DNA from: Pseudanabaenales cyanobacterium
GTDB taxonomy: Bacteria; Cyanobacteriota; Cyanobacteriia; Phormidesmidales; Phormidesmidaceae
Assembly: GCA_022360135.1 (NCBI GenBank)
Contig: JAKSDM010001728.1
Span: 1-5,081, forward strand
Direction: 5' to 3'
Length of the DNA stretch: 5,081 nt
Positions 1 through 5,081 of the stretch are shown one piece after another. The first letter of the stretch is position 1. Each line of letters begins with the position of its first letter. The notes below the pieces were generated by a model that searched no databases, had not been told where the DNA came from, and saw only the letters and a list, made by a program, of their open reading frames with translations. The translations under genes and the position numbers were made by a program.

Positions 1-21
1 GCACAAACTTAAAGACTTGAC

Positions 22-27
22 AGAGGT
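22..27 (+). promoter_or_regulatory. Ribosome binding site of first kinase gene
   Basis: AGAGGT lies four bases before the ATG at 32. It decides the start: an in-frame TTG at 17 would add five residues but has no good Shine-Dalgarno sequence in front of it. The second gene has the same arrangement (GAGGTGA before ATGAGG), and the two proteins begin alike (MRAEQR and MRTEQR) only when the ATG codons are used. Confidence 0.7.
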
Positions 28-31
28 CAAC

Positions 32-2305
32 ATGAGGGCTGAACAGCGTTTACCGATAACTGAACTGCAATTTCCCGGCGCTAATATTCAAGTGGATGAG
101 AGCGCCGAAGGGGGATTAGAGTTAGGCCAAGCTCTGGCCGCCATTCGCCGTAGAATCCTGCTGATCGCAGGGGTAACTATCGTTGTGGCTTCTGCAGCCG
201 TGCTTAAAGCCCTCACCGATACCCCCCTCTATAGCGCGAGCTTTGAAATTCTAACAGAGCCGGTGACGCTGGAAACCCGAATTATTTCCTCCGCCAATCC
301 CGAAGCCCTCAGTAATCAGGAAGAAGTGATTTCGGTTACAGCCGACGAAACTAAGCTCAAAATCTTAAAGAGTCCCCGGTTGATCGAGCCGATTGTTCAG
401 GAACTTAAGCCTAAATATTCTAACATTAGCTATGGCCAGATCGCGTCAGGCTTATCCGCCGACGCCTCAGCCGAAGATGTTCTGACGGTGACCTATCAAA
501 ATAACAACCCCGAACTGGTCAAAGATGTCCTGGCTTTGGTTTCAGACGCCTATATCGCGTTCAGCTTGGAAGATCGTCAGCGCGATATTCGTCGAGGCAT
601 CGACTTCGTTGACGAACAATTGCCTATATTACGGGACCGAGTGGATACTCTAGAAAATAGATTGGAGGAACTGCGACAAACCCACAATTTAATTGACCCA
701 AACATTCAGGGACAGCAGCTGTCAACTCAAGTGGGTTCATTTTCACAAGAACAGCTCGCTATCCAGGTTCAACTCGACGAAGCGCAATTACTCTTCGCTG
801 ATTTACAAAAAGAACTGGCGCAGCAGGGTGAGGCCGCCGCAGCTTCAGCGCTGACTGCAGATCCTCGTTACCAGAGCTTATTAGCCCAGCTTCTAGAGAT
901 CGATAGCCAATTGGCGGAGCAATCCACCCTATTTCTGGAAACCAGTCCAGAAATTCAGATCCTCCAAGAACAACGACAAAACCTATTGCCCCTTGTGAAC
1001 CAAGAGGGGCAACGGGTACAGAGACAGGTTGATAGTCGTATTCGGGAGTTGAGTACCCGTAACCAGGCTCTGGGCGAAGCCGTCAATTTGCTGAACCAAC
1101 AAATCAAACAGCTGTCCACTGTCGCCCGTCAGTACAGTAATATCCAACGAGAACTCGAAATTGCCACAAAAAACCTCGATCAATTCCTGTCTAAGCGAGA
1201 GGCTTTGCGGATTGACGCCGCCCAAAGGCAGGCGCCTTGGGAACTCCTCAGCCAACCGGGCGATCCTAAAGCCTCTTCAGGAACTGTCAAGCGTAACTTA
1301 GTTTTGGGAATGGGTTTAGGCCTATTAATGGGTGTGGGGGCTGCTCTAATTGTAGACAAGCTCAGTAGTGTCATCCACACTGTCAAGGAAGTCAAAGAGG
1401 TAACCAAGCTGCCGCTTTTAGGGGTCATTCCTTTCAACGAATACCTGGAAAAATTTGGCCCTGCAGCCAGTGTAGCGACTCGGTTGAAGCAAGCAGGTTA
1501 TGTGTTTGGGCTCACTCCCGACGATACCCAAAATCAAACTTCCGCTCCTTTTATCGAGGCTTTTCGTTCCCTCTACGCCAGCATTCGCCTGACCAGTCCA
1601 GAGTCTCAAGTTCACTCGCTAGCCATTAGCTCCCCTATTCCCAATTCGGGTAAGACAACGGTAAGTTTGCACTTGGGCCAAGCTGCCGCCGCCATGGGAC
1701 AACGAGTGCTGATTGTAGATACTGACCTGCGGCGACCAAGTTTACAAAATCGCTTAGGTCTCAGGGGCCAACAGGGATTAACTGAATTTGTCACGGCTGG
1801 TCTGGGGTTCGAAGAGGTGCTGCAAAAAGTGCCCTTAGACAATAATTTGTTTGTCGTCACAGCCGGCACAGTTCCTCCTGACTCAACCAAGGTTTTATCC
1901 TCGAAGCGGATGCAGCGATTCATGGAACAGGCTAAGCAGAATTTTGACCTGGTTCTCTATGACACGCCTCCTCTGCTTGGATTTGCAGATGCTTACCTGG
2001 TTGCTGCACAAACTGCTGGTTTTCTCATGGTTGTGGGTCTAGGTAGAATGAAACGTTCTCTGCTAGAACGCTCAATGGAGGAATTAAGAGTCTCCGGTAT
2101 TAACGCTTTAGGGGTGGTTGTTAATGGCGCTAAGGACCGCTCAGTCAACGCTTATAGTTATTACCAGTATTACACTCATCAGGACTTTGACGAACAGACT
2201 GTCATGGAGCAAAACTTTGATGAGGGTGAGGATGAGGACAATCAAAACAGCGTTATCCAGTCTGTGCTAGACCGCGCCCCCTGGAAAAATCTGAACCAAC
2301 GTTAA
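32..2305 (+). CDS. Wzc-like polysaccharide co-polymerase / BY-type tyrosine autokinase, copy 1
   Basis: This is an inner-membrane protein of 757 residues predicted to control chain length and export of exopolysaccharide or capsule and to autophosphorylate on tyrosine. Seen in order: Wzz-type N-terminus with membrane segment about 41-61; extracytoplasmic region with coiled coils near 191-219, 240-265 and 335-390; a weak proline motif (401-415); membrane segment about 422-444; a linker with KLPLLGVIP (about 459-467); then the kinase. Kinase motifs are Walker A PNSGKTT (537-543, K541), Walker A' IVDTDLRRP (D563, D565), Walker B LVLYDTPP (D644) and the tyrosine cluster YSYYQYY (708-714). The length is normal for a one-piece Wzc/GumC-family kinase. 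Oddities: Asn replaces the usual first Gly of PGxGK, the EX2RX2R oligomerisation motif reads EAFRSLY, the tail after the tyrosines is acidic (DEGEDED), and there is no cysteine. A near copy follows after 432 bases. The family assignment is firm; the sugar handled is unknown. Confidence 0.96.
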   Translation: MRAEQRLPITELQFPGANIQVDESAEGGLELGQALAAIRRRILLIAGVTIVVASAAVLKALTDTPLYSASFEILTEPVTLETRIISSANPEALSNQEEVISVTADETKLKILKSPRLIEPIVQELKPKYSNISYGQIASGLSADASAEDVLTVTYQNNNPELVKDVLALVSDAYIAFSLEDRQRDIRRGIDFVDEQLPILRDRVDTLENRLEELRQTHNLIDPNIQGQQLSTQVGSFSQEQLAIQVQLDEAQLLFADLQKELAQQGEAAAASALTADPRYQSLLAQLLEIDSQLAEQSTLFLETSPEIQILQEQRQNLLPLVNQEGQRVQRQVDSRIRELSTRNQALGEAVNLLNQQIKQLSTVARQYSNIQRELEIATKNLDQFLSKREALRIDAAQRQAPWELLSQPGDPKASSGTVKRNLVLGMGLGLLMGVGAALIVDKLSSVIHTVKEVKEVTKLPLLGVIPFNEYLEKFGPAASVATRLKQAGYVFGLTPDDTQNQTSAPFIEAFRSLYASIRLTSPESQVHSLAISSPIPNSGKTTVSLHLGQAAAAMGQRVLIVDTDLRRPSLQNRLGLRGQQGLTEFVTAGLGFEEVLQKVPLDNNLFVVTAGTVPPDSTKVLSSKRMQRFMEQAKQNFDLVLYDTPPLLGFADAYLVAAQTAGFLMVVGLGRMKRSLLERSMEELRVSGINALGVVVNGAKDRSVNAYSYYQYYTHQDFDEQTVMEQNFDEGEDEDNQNSVIQSVLDRAPWKNLNQR
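1190..1277 (+). repeat. High-identity tract shared with second gene (copy A)
   Basis: These 88 bases match 3875-3962 with only five mismatches, including unbroken runs of 26 and 23 bases. Neighbouring parts of the two genes differ much more, mainly at third codon positions. The tract encodes LSKREALRIDAAQRQAPWEL and the start of the proline motif just before the second membrane segment. The match is direct observation; recent gene conversion is an inference. Confidence 0.75.
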
Positions 2306-2332
2306 TCTAGGGTTTGTCAAGCAACCTCTAAG

Positions 2333-2368
2333 CTATTAGCAATAAATAGCCGCCTATTAGCTGAATAA
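2333..2368. repeat. Short direct repeat CTATTAGC, 21 bases apart
   Basis: CTATTAGC occurs at 2333-2340 and 2354-2361, each followed by an AATAA string (2341-2345 and 2364-2368). The first copy also sits in a small hairpin, GCTATT (2332-2337) with AATAGC (2345-2350). The 21-base period is about two helical turns, but the location just after a stop codon gives no clear role. It may be chance in AT-rich DNA. Confidence 0.4.
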
Positions 2369-2409
2369 CAAAATAACATTAGACTTCGAGTCGTCATTTT
2401 CCTATCTCC

Positions 2410-2456
2410 CCAAAAAATGGAAACCGCCATCTAGAACAGTGGTTTCCATTTTTTGG
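2410..2456. terminator. Symmetric (bidirectional) Rho-independent terminator
   Basis: A perfect 16-base-pair inverted repeat has arms at 2410-2425 and 2441-2456 and a 15-base loop. The inner stem TGGAAACC/GGTTTCCA is flanked by A6 on the left and T6 on the right, the classic form of a terminator that works in both directions. It begins 104 bases after the stop codon of the first gene. Cyanobacteria lack Rho, so intrinsic hairpins of this kind are the expected terminators. It should separate the transcripts of the two kinase genes at least in part. Confidence 0.85.
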
Positions 2457-2467
2457 ATTAACTCCAA

Positions 2468-2485
2468 TTGACACCTACGTGTCAA
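2468..2485. promoter_or_regulatory. TTGACAC-N4-GTGTCAA inverted repeat, possible operator over a -35 box
   Basis: Perfect seven-base arms flank CTAC. The left arm contains the consensus -35 hexamer TTGACA (2468-2473). The best -10 candidates are poor: TATTTG at 2490-2495 (16-base spacer) or TAATAT at 2487-2492 (13-base spacer, too short). A second small palindrome, CAAAT-AAT-ATTTG (2483-2495), overlaps the right arm. The position, just after the terminator and about 250 bases before the second gene, would suit a regulated promoter. The repeat is seen; the role is inferred. Confidence 0.4.
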
Positions 2486-2523
2486 ATAATATTTGGTGTT
2501 AAGGCGAGGGTTAGGGTGGAATA

Positions 2524-2605
2524 GCACTGAAATAAGAGTTTATAAATCGCTAAAAGCCCTGATATTCCGTAGGGTGGGCATTGCCCACTTGGCTTATTTC
2601 AATGC
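2524..2605. repeat. 82-base nested palindromic element (MITE- or REP-like)
   Basis: The outer arms GCACTGAAATAAG (2524-2536) and CTTATTTCAATGC (2593-2605) are complementary at 12 of 13 positions. Inside lies a second palindrome, GTGGGCA-T-TGCCCAC (2574-2588), and CCCT/AGGG (2557-2560 and 2571-2574) can also pair. Terminal inverted repeats around an internal hairpin, with no coding capacity, resemble a small non-autonomous repeat element. If transcribed, it could instead be a structured leader of the second gene. I see no clear target-site duplication. Confidence 0.45.
2570..2588. repeat. Cyanobacterial-type intergenic palindrome (TAGGGTGGGCATTGCCCAC)
   Basis: Seven-base arms GTGGGCA and TGCCCAC meet around a single T. 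From general knowledge, sequences of this form are scattered in many copies between cyanobacterial genes and often give rise to false small proteins containing VGNAHPT. Here the left flank fits the usual form, but the right flank (CTTGGCTT) has decayed from the expected CCCTAC. Confidence 0.6.
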
Positions 2606-2643
2606 CATTCGGGGTAGGGTGTAGTCTATGCATTTTTTTCTTC

Positions 2644-2664
2644 AATTGAGCGTGCAAGTCAATT
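2644..2664. repeat. Weak inverted repeat AATTGA-N9-TCAATT
   Basis: Perfect six-base arms flank nine bases, starting five bases after the T7 run and lying 74 bases before the second start codon. The size and spacing would fit a dimeric regulator site, but short AT-rich arms are common by chance. Confidence 0.25.
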
Positions 2665-2729
2665 AGGGGAATTCTGTTAATTAAGCAAGGTGTTAGAGAC
2701 GTCCTGGGGACGCATACCAATAACTGAAC

Positions 2730-2736
2730 GAGGTGA
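2730..2736 (+). promoter_or_regulatory. Ribosome binding site of second kinase gene
   Basis: GAGGTGA is a near-consensus Shine-Dalgarno sequence immediately before the ATG at 2738. It supports that start over the in-frame GTG at 2690, whose only purine-rich sequence (AAGG) overlaps the codon itself. The ATG start also aligns with that of the first gene. Confidence 0.75.
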
Positions 2737-2737
2737 G

Positions 2738-5017
2738 ATGAGGACGGAACAGCGCCCACTGACTAACAGTGTTCAAATGAATGAGAATACTGAGGGGAGA
2801 TTGGAGTTAGGCCAAGTTCTAGCGGCCCTTCGTCGTAGAATCCTCCTGATCGTGGGGTTGACTACTGTTATGGCTTCTGCAGCCGTACTTAAAGCCCTCA
2901 CCAATACTCCTATCTATAGCGCTAGCTTTGAAATATTGACAGAGCCTGTAACCCTGGAAACCCAAATTATCTCTGCCGCCAATCCTGAAACCCTAAGTAA
3001 TCAAGAAGAAATCATCTCTGCTAAGGTAGACGCCACCAAACTAAGAATTCTGAAGAGCCCTAGACTAATCCAGCCCGTTGTTGAAGACCTTAAGCTTAAA
3101 TATCCCTACATCAGTTACGGCCAAATTGTGGGCGGCTTATTAACTACTTCCTCGGCTGAAGATATTCTCATGGTTACGTATCAGGATCCCGATGCTGAAC
3201 TGGTCAGGGATGTCCTGGATCTAATCGCAGATGCATATATCGAGTTCAGCTTGGAAAATCGTCAGCGCGATATTCGCCGAGGCATTGATTTTGTTGACGA
3301 ACAACTGCCTGAACTAAGAGCCCGAGTAGAAATCCTTCAAGGTGATTTGGAAGAACTGCGCCAGAAACATAACCTAATTGATCCTCACATTTTAGGACAA
3401 CAGTTATCTTCACAAGTTGGAGCCCTTGTTCAGGAGCGACTGAGCGCCCAGATTGAACGCAATCAGGCTCAATTACTCTATCTTGATCTGCAACGAGAAC
3501 TATCGCAACAGGGTGAAGCCGCCGCCGCTTCGGCGTTGACTCAAGATCCCCGTTATCAGAGATTACTGGCTGAGCTTTTAGCCATCGATAGTCAGCTAGT
3601 GGAGCAATCTACCCTCTTTCTGGAAGCCAGTCCAGAAATTCAGCTTCTCCTAGCCCATCGACAAAACCTACTACCTCTTCTAAGTCGGCAGGGACAGCGG
3701 GTGCAAAGACAGGCTGAAAGCCACATTCGGGAGTTGAATACGCGTAACCAAGCCCTGGCTGAAGCGATCGATTTGCTGAACCAGCAGATTAAACAACTAT
3801 CCACGGTGACTCGTCAGTACAGTGATATTCAGCGGGAGCTTGATCTTGCCACGAATAATTTGAATCAATTTTTATCTAAGCGAGAGGCATTGCGGATTGA
3901 CGCCGCCCAAAGGCAAGCGCCTTGGGAACTCCTCAGCCAGCGGGGCGAACCTAAAGCCTCTTTAGCAAGCGCCCAACGCAATTTAATATTGGGGGCTGGA
4001 TTGGGCTTATTGCTGGGAATTGGGGTGGCTCTGATTGTGGACAAGCTGAGTAGTGTCATCTATACCGTCAAGGAGGTCAAAGCGGCAACCAAGTTGCCGC
4101 TTTTAGGGGTTATTCCTTTCAATCAATACCTAGAAAAATTTGGCTCTGCAGGCAGTGTAGCAGCGCAATTACAACCGGCCGGGCATATTTTGGGGGAGCC
4201 CTGCGACGATGTGCATCTAAAACAAAGCTTCACCCCTTTTATTGAAGCTTGTCGTTCTCTCTACACCAACATTCGCCTCATTAGTCCTGATGCTCAAGTT
4301 CACTCGCTAGCGATTAGTTCCGCTATTCCCAATGCCGGTAAGACAACTGTAAGTCTACATCTGGGACAAGCCGCCGCTGCTATGGGACAGAGAGTGTTGA
4401 TTGTAGATGTTGATTTGCGACGACCAAGTTTGCATACTCGCTTAGGCATTAGAGATATGCCGGGACTGACTGATTTTGTTTCTGCCGATCTGAGTTTTGA
4501 AGCAGTCCTGCAAGCAGCGCCCATAGACAATAATTTGTTTGTCGTAACGGCAGGCGCCATCCCGCTAGATCCAACCAAGATTATCTCCTCGAAAAGGATG
4601 CAGCAATTCATGGCGCAAGCTAGGCAGAATTTTGATCTCGTCCTTTATGACACACCTCCCCTACTTGGATTTGCAGATTCTTATCTGATTGCTGCACAAA
4701 CCAGTGGTTTGCTAATGGTTATCGGTCTGGGTAAACTGAAACGGTCTCTACTGGAGCGATCGCTAGAAGAATTGCGAACCTCTGGGCTTGCCATGTTAGG
4801 GGTGGTTGCTAATGGCTCCAAGGATCGGACAACGCCTACCTATAACTATTACCAATACTACGCTCAAAAATTTGATGGCCGGAAAATCCTGGAGCGCCGT
4901 TTTGATCAAGACATCAACAATGCCGTTGACAAATCCTTGCTAAATTATACCAATTGGCAAAATTTTACAAACTCTTGGAAGAACATTATCAAATATAAAT
5001 CTGATCCTAACCCCTAG
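2738..5017 (+). CDS. Wzc-like polysaccharide co-polymerase / BY-type tyrosine autokinase, copy 2
   Basis: This 759-residue paralogue of the preceding gene is collinear along its whole length and has the same predicted role in exopolysaccharide chain-length control and export. Seen in order: membrane segment about 34-54; extracytoplasmic coiled coils near 184-212, 232-258 and 334-382; membrane segment about 415-437; KLPLLGVIP (about 452-460); then the kinase with Walker A PNAGKTT (531-537, K535), Walker A' IVDVDLRRP (D557, D559), Walker B LVLYDTPP (D638) and tyrosine cluster YNYYQYY (702-708). Differences from copy 1: the tail after the tyrosines is longer and basic, with two further tyrosines (Y737, Y753), and there are two cysteines (C489, C505) at the linker-kinase junction where copy 1 has none. 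The EX2RX2R motif reads EACRSLY. All catalytic residues are present, so it should be active. An in-frame GTG at 2690 would add 16 residues but lacks a good ribosome binding site. Confidence 0.95.
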   Translation: MRTEQRPLTNSVQMNENTEGRLELGQVLAALRRRILLIVGLTTVMASAAVLKALTNTPIYSASFEILTEPVTLETQIISAANPETLSNQEEIISAKVDATKLRILKSPRLIQPVVEDLKLKYPYISYGQIVGGLLTTSSAEDILMVTYQDPDAELVRDVLDLIADAYIEFSLENRQRDIRRGIDFVDEQLPELRARVEILQGDLEELRQKHNLIDPHILGQQLSSQVGALVQERLSAQIERNQAQLLYLDLQRELSQQGEAAAASALTQDPRYQRLLAELLAIDSQLVEQSTLFLEASPEIQLLLAHRQNLLPLLSRQGQRVQRQAESHIRELNTRNQALAEAIDLLNQQIKQLSTVTRQYSDIQRELDLATNNLNQFLSKREALRIDAAQRQAPWELLSQRGEPKASLASAQRNLILGAGLGLLLGIGVALIVDKLSSVIYTVKEVKAATKLPLLGVIPFNQYLEKFGSAGSVAAQLQPAGHILGEPCDDVHLKQSFTPFIEACRSLYTNIRLISPDAQVHSLAISSAIPNAGKTTVSLHLGQAAAAMGQRVLIVDVDLRRPSLHTRLGIRDMPGLTDFVSADLSFEAVLQAAPIDNNLFVVTAGAIPLDPTKIISSKRMQQFMAQARQNFDLVLYDTPPLLGFADSYLIAAQTSGLLMVIGLGKLKRSLLERSLEELRTSGLAMLGVVANGSKDRTTPTYNYYQYYAQKFDGRKILERRFDQDINNAVDKSLLNYTNWQNFTNSWKNIIKYKSDPNP
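3875..3962 (+). repeat. High-identity tract shared with first gene (copy B)
   Basis: This is the partner of 1190-1277: 83 of 88 bases are identical at a fixed offset of 2685 bases with no gaps. It covers the end of the last coiled coil and the start of the proline motif. Confidence 0.75.
4756..4763. repeat. HIP1 octamer GCGATCGC
   Basis: This is a perfect copy of the highly iterated palindrome found throughout many cyanobacterial genomes. It lies inside the second kinase gene (ERSLEEL region); the first gene has no copy at the matching place. A near match, GCGATCGA, is at 3764-3771. It supports the cyanobacterial assignment. Confidence 0.8.
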
Positions 5018-5049
5018 TGTACTTCTCAGAAATCAAAGAGCTTTAGGGT

Positions 5050-5071
5050 AGGCCCTCAGCCTTATATTTTT
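5050..5071 (+). terminator. Possible weak terminator after second kinase gene
   Basis: AGGC (5050-5053) can pair with GCCT (5059-5062) around CCTCA, followed by TATATTTTT ending at 5071. An alternative stem, AGGG/CCCT (5045-5048 and 5053-5056), competes with it. Four base pairs is short, so the T-run is the main support. The window ends ten bases later. Confidence 0.25.
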
Positions 5072-5081
5072 GTTCCCATAA

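Larger units (their letters stand above)
2306..2737. other. 432-base structured spacer between the two kinase genes
   Basis: No coding region is supported here on either strand. In order it holds a short direct repeat (2333-2368), a strong symmetric terminator hairpin (2410-2456), an inverted repeat containing TTGACA (2468-2485), a nested palindromic element (2524-2605) with a cyanobacterial-type GGGTGGGCATTGCCCAC core, a run of seven T (2633-2639), a weak inverted repeat (2644-2664) and the ribosome binding site of the second gene. The motif TAGGGTG occurs three times (2512, 2570, 2615). The terminator suggests that the second gene is not simply co-transcribed with the first and has its own promoter, but I could not find a convincing -35/-10 pair. 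Confidence 0.8.

Noticed and set aside
17..31. TTG start at 17 for the first gene
   Set aside because: There is no good ribosome binding site before it; the ATG at 32 has AGAGGT at proper spacing and matches the start of the paralogue.
2382..2399. Small hairpin GACT-TCG-AGTC followed by a short T-run as an extra terminator
   Set aside because: A four-base-pair stem followed by only four T is too weak, and the strong hairpin at 2410-2456 lies just downstream.
2602..2639. T7 run (2633-2639) preceded by ATGC/GCAT pairing as a second terminator
   Set aside because: The stem is only about five base pairs with a loop of more than 20 bases, so it is not a credible terminator hairpin.
2690..2737. 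GTG start at 2690 for the second gene
   Set aside because: The only purine-rich sequence overlaps the GTG, whereas ATG 2738 has a near-consensus site. It is kept as an open question because of the RIPITE similarity, but it is not the preferred start.
2306..2737. CRISPR array, tRNA or riboswitch in the spacer
   Set aside because: There are no regularly spaced long repeats, no tRNA cloverleaf, and no riboswitch core that I recognise.
2550..2759. 69-codon reading frame on the - strand across the spacer and the second gene's start
   Set aside because: It overlaps the strongly supported start of the second gene, and its C-terminal VGNAHPTE is the typical false translation of the common intergenic palindrome. 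It has no recognisable domain.
3865..4611. Antisense reading frames opposite both kinase genes, some similar to each other (for example 1180-1437 with 3865-4059 and 1612-1923 with 4300-4611)
   Set aside because: Their similarity is fully explained by the sense-strand paralogy. They have no independent start signals or domain features.

Overview
The window is chromosomal DNA that looks cyanobacterial. The evidence is one perfect HIP1 octamer (GCGATCGC, 4756-4763), a short palindromic repeat of the TAGGGTGGGCATTGCCCAC type that is familiar between cyanobacterial genes, a moderate GC content, and two large proteins of a form common in cyanobacterial exopolysaccharide loci. I cannot name a genus.

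Layout: bases 1-31 are the tail of an upstream region and carry only a ribosome binding site. Bases 32-2305 encode a full-length Wzc-like polysaccharide co-polymerase fused to a bacterial tyrosine kinase (BY-kinase). Bases 2306-2737 are a 432-base spacer with a strong symmetric terminator hairpin (2410-2456), a TTGACAC/GTGTCAA inverted repeat, a nested palindromic element and a ribosome binding site. Bases 2738-5017 encode a second full-length copy of the same protein, roughly 70% identical by eye. Bases 5018-5081 are non-coding, with at best a weak terminator. Both genes lie on the + strand; no gene is supported on the - strand.

How the genes work together: each protein has an N-terminal Wzz-type membrane segment, a long extracytoplasmic coiled-coil region, a second membrane segment, and a cytoplasmic P-loop kinase ending in a tyrosine cluster. 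Proteins of this family form rings that control chain length and export of exopolysaccharide or capsule, switched by trans-autophosphorylation of the C-terminal tyrosines. Two intact copies in tandem, separated by a terminator and possible control elements, suggest either mixed oligomers or two pumps or regulators used under different conditions. No polymerase, flippase, outer-membrane exporter, glycosyltransferase or phosphatase gene is in the window.

I see no wholly new system. The points most worth a second look are the tandem duplication with opposite-charge C-terminal tails, a shared departure from the usual P-loop, a short tract of very high nucleotide identity between the copies, the structured spacer, and a displaced copy of N-terminal coding sequence just upstream of the second start.
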